Shown: in pieces, positions 26,301 through 31,375 of the stretch | Position numbering within the stretch: position 1 is the first letter of the stretch | Layout: every line of letters starts with the position of its first letter | Assembly: GCA_947573015.1 (NCBI GenBank) | Contig: CANPDS010000003.1 | Coordinates: 1 to 31,375, forward strand | Reading direction: 5' to 3' | Length of the DNA stretch: 31,375 bases | Source of the DNA: an uncultured Muribaculum sp. | GTDB lineage: Bacteria > Bacteroidota > Bacteroidia > Bacteroidales > Muribaculaceae | Position numbers and translations under genes: made by a program | Notes under the pieces: model-generated | What the model was told of the DNA's origin: nothing | The model's input: the letters and a program-made list of their open reading frames with translations, nothing else | Databases searched by the model: none

Positions 26301-26470
26301 TCGACAAACACCGATACGCCGATGAGCGGTTCGTTGCGGCTGTCAAGCACAGTACCTGTCACAGTAACCTCGTCGGCCGCATGTGCCGCTGGAGCGGTGA
26401 CGCATAGCATTGTCATGAACAAGGCTATCATCAATGTTCTCCATGGTGGGTATTGTTTGTAAGTTCTCAT
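23354..26470 (-). CDS. SusC-like TonB-dependent outer-membrane transporter without STN domain (PUL 2)
   Basis: The protein has 1038 residues: signal peptide to about 32 (TAPAAHAA), carboxypeptidase-regulatory domain about 34-106, TonB-box-like LDDVVVVGY at 112-120, plug about 125-240 with DIESISIIKDASAAVYGLKAANG, then the barrel ending in YNVGFSINF with a terminal Phe. Unlike the PUL 1 receptor it has no STN domain, so it is not expected to signal through a FecR anti-sigma factor. It imports oligosaccharides into the periplasm. It starts 116 bases after the epimerase stop; that gap shows no clear minus-strand TAnnTTTG, so read-through from the porter and epimerase genes or a non-consensus promoter is possible. 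Confidence 0.97.
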   Translation of the reverse strand: MRTYKQYPPWRTLMIALFMTMLCVTAPAAHAADEVTVTGTVLDSRNEPLIGVSVFVDGTSQGTATNLDGKFAMRVKAGSTITFKYIGFRPLTVKASDLDGAEIKMTEDATKLDDVVVVGYSTRKKETLTGAVTNINSKELLTTTHSSLAQSIEGKMPGLQIRQNSGEPGDFNTMINIRGFGTPLYVIDGIPQDLGGTDFQRLNPQDIESISIIKDASAAVYGLKAANGVVIVTTKKGQEGRAKFNYNMTFGWQKPTDMPRMANRAEYASMRNDANLNAGNAPYYTPEELAREMAGETTDWYGLTMRDYSTQQQHNLSASGGTDKYTYFLSLGYVNDNGLLKSGDLNYNKYTFRTNISAQLTKHFSTEVKVSGLYDIKNSPSQGFHNIYYGTRTALPNTEAFANGNPEYLGYQRFLNPVALANSDISGYTQLKNQKINSSIELKYTVPFVKGLAIKAVGAFDNARILTKTLNKAYNIYTYDPNAEIPYQATKKNSPSSISNGNTDIDMLTFQGFLTYNNKFLEDHTVDATIVWEAHKYNSRVSSLKREYSFYTIDQVDQASINNQTNSGIEDEQTNAALIGRLNYGFRDKYLIDFAFRYDGSYRYPKDGRWGFFPVVSAGWRISQESFMRALPFISNLKLRASYGVLGEDAGSAPFQYITGYSLEGGGGYEFINGTWTEGAASPALVNEHLTWYTSHTTDFGIDLGLFNNRLSFEFDVYQRDRKGLMATRLTSLPNTFGATLPQENLNSDRVRGLDLGVTYNDRFGDFFFGVRANFNYSRTMNRYVEHAPYANSMDRWRNGVDNRYSDFAWGYKVQNQFTSEEAIIYAPVQNGANGNTLTLPGDYQYVDVNGDGVIDGKDMMPIFFNAQPKIYYGLTLSAAWKGFDFSTVFQGSGEYTVRFKEVYAEMLAFDLNTPAYFADRWHRADPYDSNSEWIPGKWPATRLVTDAGSIYYESDIWRKNASYVRMKSIELGYTIPNKIPRKVGIDNIRVYFNAHNVFTICDPFVKAFDPEKIEGTNSSGFTYPITRSYNVGFSINF

Positions 26471-26586
26471 AATTAGTTACACTGTGAATTGGTTAGTGAT
26501 AGATGATGATTTAGACTTGTGTTTCAGTGGTTATGTTTTGTATGGTTATATTGTCTTAGGTTTGTTGATGTCGGGGTTATGGTAAC

Positions 26587-27774
26587 TTATAAGGCTGGCG
26601 CTGACTGTGCGATTGTGTCGGTTACGGTCTGTCTGGATGCTTCGCGTATTGCCAGATTGTCAAGCACACGCCAACATTGGTAGAGTCCGCGTGGCACATG
26701 GAAACATCCTTTCCATTTTCCTCCTTTCAGAGGCAGCAATACTTCGCCGCGTCGATTGAGATATCCGAACCATTCTGGATATTCAGGATCACGGAAGTGG
26801 CTCCATGTGTAGTCGTGGACTTTTTCAAACCATTCGAGACACTTTTTGTCGCCGGTGAGGCTGTAGCCTTTTATCATGGAGATTAGGGTCTCGATATGTA
26901 CCCACCATAATTTCTGGTCCCATTCGAGTTCCTGCGGTGGATAATTCTTGAGGTCCATGAAGTAGAATATGCCGCCATATGTGTTGTCCCATCCATAGTC
27001 GGCCATGCGCAGTGCGGTGTCTTTGGCCGCGACAATCATGTCGGGACGGTTGAGGCGTACTCCAAGATCCATCATAAACCACATTGCCTCAATGGAGTGG
27101 CCGGGATTCATGTGACGTCCTTCGAAGCAGTCTACGAGCGAACTGTCGGTGGCTATGTTCTCTACCACGAGTCCGTCGAGCTCAGGACGTATGAACTGGT
27201 TTACCTCGCTTATGAGATCCTGTATCTCAAGTGCGAGATTGCATAGTATCATGGGAAGGGCGAAGTTCTTCAGAGGTCGGGTGCCGGGATGAAGTTTGCT
27301 CCAGCGTCCTTTAGGATTGTCAACCTTTGACAGGATCTTGTCGAATGTCTGTTTGGCTATTCTGGCATACTCATCGTTTCCGGTGGCTATGGCGAGCTGT
27401 CCGAAAGCCATAGTGGCGAATGTGTAGCTGAAGATGTTGTACGGATCCACTATCGGCCTGCCATCGCGAGTGAGCGAGAAGTACCAGTTGTACTCGCCGT
27501 CATGGCCATGCTTCTTGAGGAACTCTGCTCCTTGCATTGCGGCCTGCAGCCATTCCGGGCGTTTCTCTACATTGTTGTAGAGCATTGCGAACATCCATAC
27601 CTCACGGCCTTGCAGCCAGATGAATTTGTCAGTGTCATAGACACTTCCATCGCGGTTGAGGCAGGAGAAGTAGCCTCCGTATTCGTGGTCTTGCGATTTT
27701 TCGAGCCAGAAAGGAAGCACAGAGTCCATGAGCTCGCTCCGGTAGAGCGAGGCAGTTTGTTTGAAATCGATCAT
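26587..27774 (-). CDS. N-acylglucosamine 2-epimerase (AGE) family enzyme
   Basis: The protein has 395 residues and no signal peptide, so it is cytoplasmic. It is an (alpha/alpha)6 barrel. Family landmarks: WLQGREVW (R57), GRHMNPGHSIEA (H226, E229), KLWWVHIE (H293, E295) and KGCFHVPR (H359). The last two motifs agree with the renin-binding-protein/AGE branch that interconverts N-acetylglucosamine and N-acetylmannosamine; cellobiose 2-epimerases of the same superfamily have a different sequence at the final histidine. A mannose or other aldose epimerase is still possible. It lies 85 bases after the sugar porter and before susC. Together they suggest import of a monosaccharide and its entry into the HexNAc pathway. 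No sialate lyase or NagA/NagB gene is in the window. Confidence 0.92.
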   Translation of the reverse strand: MIDFKQTASLYRSELMDSVLPFWLEKSQDHEYGGYFSCLNRDGSVYDTDKFIWLQGREVWMFAMLYNNVEKRPEWLQAAMQGAEFLKKHGHDGEYNWYFSLTRDGRPIVDPYNIFSYTFATMAFGQLAIATGNDEYARIAKQTFDKILSKVDNPKGRWSKLHPGTRPLKNFALPMILCNLALEIQDLISEVNQFIRPELDGLVVENIATDSSLVDCFEGRHMNPGHSIEAMWFMMDLGVRLNRPDMIVAAKDTALRMADYGWDNTYGGIFYFMDLKNYPPQELEWDQKLWWVHIETLISMIKGYSLTGDKKCLEWFEKVHDYTWSHFRDPEYPEWFGYLNRRGEVLLPLKGGKWKGCFHVPRGLYQCWRVLDNLAIREASRQTVTDTIAQSAPAL

Positions 27775-27792
27775 AAATATGGGTTAGGGTTA

Positions 27793-27814
27793 AGAGAGTG
27801 TTTAAACACTCTCT
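27793..27814. promoter_or_regulatory. Perfect 22-base palindrome between porter and epimerase genes
   Basis: AGAGAGTG TTTAAA CACTCTCT is fully self-complementary. It lies 18 bases before the epimerase ATG on the minus strand. As RNA it would be a stem just ahead of the start codon; as DNA it could be an operator. No U-run follows, so I do not call it a terminator. Confidence 0.5.
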
Positions 27815-27859
27815 AAGATTGCAGTATGGTTGCGTCAGGATGGAATCGGATGATGCTTT

Positions 27860-29293
27860 TCAGGCATTTTTGCGTGCTACATCCCGTAGCTCGTCTTTCA
27901 TCCAGAAGCTTTCTATCTCTTCAAGCGATTTGCCGGTGGTCTCTGGAACCATGCGCCACATGATGAGCATGTAGGGCACGCACATTATAGCGAAGAGCAG
28001 GAAGGTTCCGGCAGGTGTGAGAGTCTGGAGCATCCATGGTGTAAGTTGGCCGATGAGGAATGTGGCGATCCATAGTGCGAGTCCGGCGACTGACATGGCT
28101 GCACCACGTACGGCAAGGGGATACATTTCGCTGAGTATCACGAATATTACAGCGCAGATTGAGCCTGCACAGCACACTATGTACAAAAGGAAGAATATAA
28201 GTAGCGCCACATGTGATACTCCGAGGGTATCGCCCCACATGAAGTAGCCTCCGATGAGCAGCAGTGATATGATCATGCCTGATACACCGTAGTATACGAG
28301 TGTTTTTCGTCCGACTTTATCGATGATAAACATAGCGGCGACGGTGGTAAGCATATTTGCCGCTCCTACAAGCACTTGATAGAAGAATGCATCGCCGTCG
28401 CTCAGTCCGGCATCTTTGAATATCGATGGGCCGTAGTATAGCACTGCGTTGACCCCCATGAACTGTCCGAGCATCGCTATGGCCACGCCTATAAGCACGG
28501 CACGCAGAATGCCGGGGCGCAGCAGGGCGGCATAGCCTCCGCTACCTTTTGAAGTGGTGGTAACTTCAAGCGTGGCCTCTATCTGCATGCTTACTGTCGC
28601 GGGATCGTTGTATATACGCCCGAACACCTCGGCAGCTTTTCCGGTGCGCCCTTTAAGCACTAACCAGCGTGGCGATTCCGGTATGAAGAATACAGCGGCG
28701 AGGAATATTACGGAGGGAATGACGCCCACTCCGAGCATGCCACGCCACCACTCGTCGACAAGCATTGTGCGGGCCAGTCCATCCATCGTTGCGCTGCTTT
28801 CCATAGCTATGCCGAGAAGCCATTTGTTGGATAGATATGCTCCTACTACGCCGATAGTTACGGCAAGTTGGTAGAGTGACACGAGGAGACCACGACGCTC
28901 GGGGACTGCCATCTCGGAAATATACATCGGACATACTATAGAAGCTACTCCGATCCCAATGCCACCCACAAGGCGGTAAAGCACGAGGGATATGAACGAT
29001 GGAGCTACGGCGCATCCTATCATCGACACCGCAAACAGCGCACCTGAACATATCATGGTGCTTTTGCGGCCGTACCGGTCGCTGAGTGTGCCGCCAGCGA
29101 TCACGCCGATTATGGCTCCGAGCAACGCGCTGCTTACAAACCATCCGGAGGACATTACGTCGAGCCCGAATTGGGATGTTACTTTATCGACTGTGCCGGA
29201 TATGACCGCTTCGTCAAATCCAAAAAGAAATCCTCCCATTGCCGCTATGGCTGAGACGATTAGAATAAACGCAAAATTATATATTTTTTGCAT
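27860..29293 (-). CDS. MFS sugar porter family monosaccharide:proton symporter
   Basis: The protein has 477 residues and twelve predicted membrane helices. Sugar porter signatures in order: GGFLFGFDEAVISG (20-33), SDRYGRKS (71-78), YRLVGGIGIGVAS (106-118), PERRG (131-135), PESPRWLV (205-212), GQFMGVNAVLYYGPSIF, DKVGRKTLV and VPETTGKSLEEIE at the C-terminus. These match the XylE/GLUT type and not the sialic-acid transporter NanT type. It moves a monosaccharide across the inner membrane. It is the first structural gene of PUL 2 and has a candidate promoter and operator directly upstream. It should deliver the final monosaccharide for the epimerase that follows. Confidence 0.95.
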   Translation of the reverse strand: MQKIYNFAFILIVSAIAAMGGFLFGFDEAVISGTVDKVTSQFGLDVMSSGWFVSSALLGAIIGVIAGGTLSDRYGRKSTMICSGALFAVSMIGCAVAPSFISLVLYRLVGGIGIGVASIVCPMYISEMAVPERRGLLVSLYQLAVTIGVVGAYLSNKWLLGIAMESSATMDGLARTMLVDEWWRGMLGVGVIPSVIFLAAVFFIPESPRWLVLKGRTGKAAEVFGRIYNDPATVSMQIEATLEVTTTSKGSGGYAALLRPGILRAVLIGVAIAMLGQFMGVNAVLYYGPSIFKDAGLSDGDAFFYQVLVGAANMLTTVAAMFIIDKVGRKTLVYYGVSGMIISLLLIGGYFMWGDTLGVSHVALLIFFLLYIVCCAGSICAVIFVILSEMYPLAVRGAAMSVAGLALWIATFLIGQLTPWMLQTLTPAGTFLLFAIMCVPYMLIMWRMVPETTGKSLEEIESFWMKDELRDVARKNA

Positions 29294-29317
29294 GGCAATT
29301 AAATAGGGTTAACTGCC
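29294..29317 (-). promoter_or_regulatory. Candidate operator at the porter gene start
   Basis: The imperfect palindrome GGCAATTAA (29294-29302) and TTAACTGCC (29309-29317), 8 of 9 paired around 6 bases, ends exactly at the start codon of the porter gene and covers the expected transcription start. This is a suitable place for a repressor such as the adjacent ROK protein to block transcription. Confidence 0.5.
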
Positions 29318-29318
29318 A

Positions 29319-29350
29319 CAAAAATATACTAAATTTATTAATTACACAAG
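29319..29350 (-). promoter_or_regulatory. Candidate promoter of the PUL 2 porter-epimerase segment
   Basis: On the minus strand TATTTTTG (29326-29319) matches the -7 consensus TAnnTTTG. About 20 bases further upstream a CTTG at 29350-29347 is a weak -33 box. The start of transcription would be near 29312, with a leader of about 20 bases. The surrounding 194-base gap (29294-29487) is strongly AT-rich and holds no coding frame. Confidence 0.55.
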
Positions 29351-29487
29351 CGTTTTTAAAAATAATTAAAAAGTATGTCTTATTTAACTTTTTAACACAA
29401 ATATTTAATAAAATTTACATTGGTGATAATCTGCTTAGTCGCGATATATGATGTGGCCTATATGCTTCCGCCCGGGTATGCTTATTG

Positions 29488-30702
29488 TTATACTTGCTCA
29501 AGCATTTGATTGCGGGCGAGCAGACACGCTCCTATCACACCGGCTTTCTCCCCAAGTTTGGAGCATACTATTTTGGAATCGCGGTTTACAAGGCTCAGTG
29601 AGTATTTTCTGACGGCCTGGCGTACAGGCTGCAGCAGATATTCCTGAGCACCGGCAAGCAAGCCTCCGATTACAACAAGCTCGGGATTGAAAATATTGAT
29701 AAGTGCGGCTACCTGTTTGCCAAGCTTCTGTCCGATATCCTCAATTAGCTCGATGCATAGAGAGTCGTCGGAATTTATCGCGTCAACGATTTCGCTTACT
29801 GCTACATCATCAGGATTATCCATCATTCTCGCCGACAGAATAGATGATTTTCCTGCGCGTACTTCCTTTAAGAGTTCGCGATGTAGGGCCATGCCTGATA
29901 CTTCTGTTTCCAGGCACCCTTTTTTTCCGCAGTGGCACATCTCTTCATTGTCAAAAGCATTGACATGTCCCAACTCTCCGGCGAATCCTGACTTGCCTCC
30001 GTATACCACACCATTTATCACTATCCCCAGTCCAAGACCCCATCCAAGGTTGATATATAATATGTGGCGTTCGCCAATGATGCAACCACGCATCAACTCG
30101 CCATATGTCATAGCACGTGTGTCGTTGTCGACAGTTACGGGTATGCCTATCCGGTCGCTCATCATCTCACTCACCGGAGTCTCAGAGAAATTAAAGCTAC
30201 TGAAACTGTAGCCTGATGCCGGGTTGACGCGTCCGGATATGGCTACGCAAGCGTTGAGAAGATTTTGGCGCGGTATCTCACAGCCGTCGATAAAATCGTT
30301 TATCAGTGAACATATCTCGTCGAGCATGGCGTGAGGTTCTTTGGTGGAGTCGTAGGGGATATGGAATTCTTGCGCGATGATCTCGCCGACGAAGTTGGAG
30401 AGGGCGATGTTGATATGCTGGCGCTTGATCTCGATACCAATGAAATAGCCGGAGGCCGGGGCAAGACCATAGACACTTGGACGTCGGCCACCTTTGGAGT
30501 CTATCTTGCCATGGTAGTTGATGAACCCTTCTTCACACATCTCGTTGACAATTCTGGTCACGGTAGGTATGCTCAGATTGAGTTCTTTCGACAATTCTGG
30601 AATTGTCGATGTAACATTGTTGATGTAATATTTGATGATGGATTTCTTGACAAGGGCATTTTTACTGCCTTTCTCGATTTCTGACATAAATGGCAACGTC
30701 AT
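29488..30702 (-). CDS. ROK-family transcriptional repressor (NagC/XylR type)
   Basis: The protein has 404 residues. The N-terminal winged helix is about 13-78 (NALVKKSIIKYYINN, TIPELSKELNLSIPTVTRIVN, KGGRRPSVYGLA). The ROK domain follows: the first phosphate loop, normally DxGGT, is degenerate (FIGIEIKRQH, about 87-96), so sugar kinase activity is unlikely; the sugar-binding part has VDNDTRAMTYGE (D194); the zinc site is ELGH (H246) plus CHCGKKGCLE (C256, C258, C263). ROK repressors release DNA on binding a sugar or sugar phosphate. It lies just upstream of the porter, epimerase and susCD genes and probably controls them. The ATG at 30702 gives 404 residues; a second ATG at 30687 (MSEIEKGSKNAL) is also reasonable. 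Confidence 0.95.
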   Translation of the reverse strand: MTLPFMSEIEKGSKNALVKKSIIKYYINNVTSTIPELSKELNLSIPTVTRIVNEMCEEGFINYHGKIDSKGGRRPSVYGLAPASGYFIGIEIKRQHINIALSNFVGEIIAQEFHIPYDSTKEPHAMLDEICSLINDFIDGCEIPRQNLLNACVAISGRVNPASGYSFSSFNFSETPVSEMMSDRIGIPVTVDNDTRAMTYGELMRGCIIGERHILYINLGWGLGLGIVINGVVYGGKSGFAGELGHVNAFDNEEMCHCGKKGCLETEVSGMALHRELLKEVRAGKSSILSARMMDNPDDVAVSEIVDAINSDDSLCIELIEDIGQKLGKQVAALINIFNPELVVIGGLLAGAQEYLLQPVRQAVRKYSLSLVNRDSKIVCSKLGEKAGVIGACLLARNQMLEQV

Positions 30703-30747
30703 ATGCTTGTGAGAAGAATTTCGGTAGAGTTTCAGTGCTTATTCCGT

Positions 30748-30785
30748 TTTCTATATTTAATATATGTGTATTTCTAATATAGAAA
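30748..30785. promoter_or_regulatory. Inverted repeat in the leader of the ROK gene
   Basis: TTTCTATATT (30748-30757) and AATATAGAAA (30776-30785) are perfect 10-base complements around 18 bases. They lie between the candidate -7 box and the ROK start codon. The position suits autoregulation, although AT-rich sequence makes chance dyads common. Confidence 0.4.
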
Positions 30786-30832
30786 GTGCTCCATATTTTG
30801 GGTGATAAGCCTTACACTCTGATTGTATTTTA

Positions 30833-30840
30833 CAAATATA
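30833..30840 (-). promoter_or_regulatory. Candidate -7 element of the ROK gene
   Basis: TATATTTG on the minus strand matches TAnnTTTG. No good -33 box is seen at the expected distance. The resulting leader would be about 120 bases. The rest of the 344-base gap between the ROK and tRNA genes holds the dyad above and the tRNA terminator below. Confidence 0.4.
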
Positions 30841-30982
30841 ATGATTGTTTTGAAAATAAGCGTCTGTTCTTAGTGATTTTTAAACAACTTCTTGATTCGG
30901 AAAAGTTATTTATTGGATTTATCTGCACGGAATATTGTGAAGAAAGTGTTGTTTTGTTAGATGGTTATGAATGTGTTAAAAT

Positions 30983-31032
30983 CAAATCAGTGATAATCAA
31001 TAGATGCGTTCTAATTGATTATCACTGATTTG
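30983..31032 (-). terminator. Terminator of tRNA-Thr
   Basis: Arms 30983-31001 and 31014-31032 form a perfect 19-base-pair stem. Inside it AGA (31002-31004) can pair with TCT (31010-31012), leaving A31013 bulged and a 5-base loop. The stem starts 14 bases after the tRNA 3' end and on the minus strand is followed by ATTTTAAC. Confidence 0.8.
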
Positions 31033-31046
31033 GAAAAATTTCGTTG

Positions 31047-31119
31047 AGCCACAACGGGGGTTCGAACCCCGGACCTTTTCGTTACGAATGAAATGCTCTA
31101 CCGACTGAGCTATTGTGGC
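31047..31119 (-). tRNA. tRNA-Thr, anticodon CGT
   Basis: The 73-base cloverleaf reads on the minus strand. Acceptor GCCACAA pairs fully with TTGTGGC, and the discriminator is T. The D stem is GCTC/GAGC, and the T stem CGGGG/CCCCG encloses TTCGAAC. The anticodon loop TTCGTAA places CGT at positions 34-36, which reads ACG (Thr). The anticodon stem TTTCA/CGAAA has one A-C mismatch at pair 31-39. CCA is not encoded. It lies upstream of the ROK gene on the same strand but is separated from it by its own terminator. Confidence 0.95.
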
Positions 31120-31171
31120 AAATGCGCTTATGCGGACAATCGTGTTTCCTTATGACAAGGATTTACGGCTG

Positions 31172-31179
31172 CAAAGGTA
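31172..31179 (-). promoter_or_regulatory. -7 promoter element of tRNA-Thr
   Basis: On the minus strand TACCTTTG followed by CA is an excellent match to TAnnTTTGC. The start of transcription would be near 31165, giving a 5' leader of about 45 bases for RNase P to remove. No clear -33 TTTG lies at the usual distance; one at 31207-31210 is too far. Confidence 0.65.
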
Positions 31180-31210
31180 CATAAAATCTTTTATACTTTT
31201 GCTATACAAA

Positions 31211-31250
31211 ATGTAAAAAGATCCTGTTCAAAAATTTTTGAACAGGATCT
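31211..31250 (-). terminator. Rho-independent terminator of a leftward gene beyond the right edge
   Basis: A perfect 32-base palindrome, AGATCCTGTTCAAAAA and its complement, spans 31219-31250. Reading leftward it is followed by TTTTACATTTT, a U-rich tail. No gene inside the window ends here on the minus strand, so it should close a gene to the right. Confidence 0.7.
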
Positions 31251-31375
31251 GAATATGATCAGATATAGCTTAGAAACTGTTTAAAATTTATTTCACTTTG
31301 CTTTTGAGCGTCTTATCGAAGCTATTTTGCTCGTTCTTCAGTCATGTAGCTACTGCTACATTCCTTCATCACAAA
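31251..31375. other. Non-coding right edge with a small hairpin, possibly part of a dispersed repeat
   Basis: No coding frame is seen. ATGTAGC (31344-31350) and GCTACAT (31355-31361) form a perfect 7-base-pair stem around TACT. The flanks (CTTTGCTTTTGAGCG, GTTCTTCAGTC, TTCCTTCATCAC) remind me of intergenic repeats seen in Bacteroidales genomes, but this is recollection, and the window cuts the element. Confidence 0.4.

Noticed and set aside
26557..26564. TAGGTTTG, a -7-like match upstream of the PUL 2 susC gene
   Set aside because: It points to the plus strand, away from susC, with no plus-strand gene to drive.
30786..31028. An 80-codon open frame on the plus strand between the ROK and tRNA genes
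   Set aside because: It runs through the tRNA terminator stem and the ROK promoter region, has AT-driven composition, no family features and no ribosome-binding context.
31047..31072. The tRNA-Thr 3' end as an integration site for a PUL-bearing island
   Set aside because: I found no direct repeat of the tRNA 3' end elsewhere in the window and no integrase or mobility gene.
1..31375. CRISPR arrays, insertion sequences, prophage genes or rRNA
   Set aside because: No regularly spaced direct repeats, no transposase, integrase or phage structural proteins and no rRNA-like stretches were seen.

Overview
The window looks like a member of the order Bacteroidales with moderate GC, and Muribaculaceae would fit, although the species cannot be read from the sequence. 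The evidence is two SusC/SusD pairs, an ECF sigma/FecR pair, aspartate-rich lipoprotein export signals directly after lipobox cysteines, type IX secretion (T9SS) style C-termini, and promoters of the TTTG / TAnnTTTG type. Almost everything is on the minus strand, so transcription order runs from high to low coordinates.

Right part (about 31375 to 11256). The edge holds a terminator for a leftward gene beyond the window and part of a probable repeat. Next come a tRNA-Thr(CGT) gene with its own promoter motif and terminator, a ROK-family repressor, and a 15-kb polysaccharide utilization locus (PUL 2). PUL 2 runs: sugar porter, N-acylglucosamine 2-epimerase, SusC, SusD, DUF3823 lipoprotein, two paralogous TIM-barrel-like lipoproteins of no family I recognise, a two-domain (alpha/alpha)-barrel-like protein, a DUF5018-like lipoprotein, a small T9SS-type protein, a second DUF5018-like paralog and a DUF4434-type putative glycosidase. 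From SusC onward the genes are only about 8 to 46 bases apart, so they probably form one operon. It ends in a cluster of hairpins at 11256-11374. The presumed enzymes are not classical glycoside hydrolases, which makes this the best candidate for a new system.

Middle (10231-11290). A single plus-strand gene, a beta-class carbonic anhydrase, has a near-consensus promoter and a convergent hairpin terminator.

Left part (10230 to 1). PUL 1 runs: ECF sigma factor, FecR anti-sigma, small aromatic-rich lipoprotein, SusC with an N-terminal STN domain, SusD, a secreted beta-helix protein with a T9SS-type C-terminus, and an exported endonuclease/exonuclease/phosphatase-fold protein cut by the window edge. 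The STN domain should couple glycan import to the sigma/anti-sigma pair. A mosaic inverted repeat lies between susD and the beta-helix gene.

Working model: each SusCD complex imports oligosaccharides made by the surface lipoproteins and secreted enzymes of its own locus. In PUL 2 the periplasmic products would pass through the sugar porter and be epimerised in the cytoplasm, with ROK sensing the sugar or a derivative. The epimerase signature points to an N-acetylhexosamine. No glycan is proven by the sequence.
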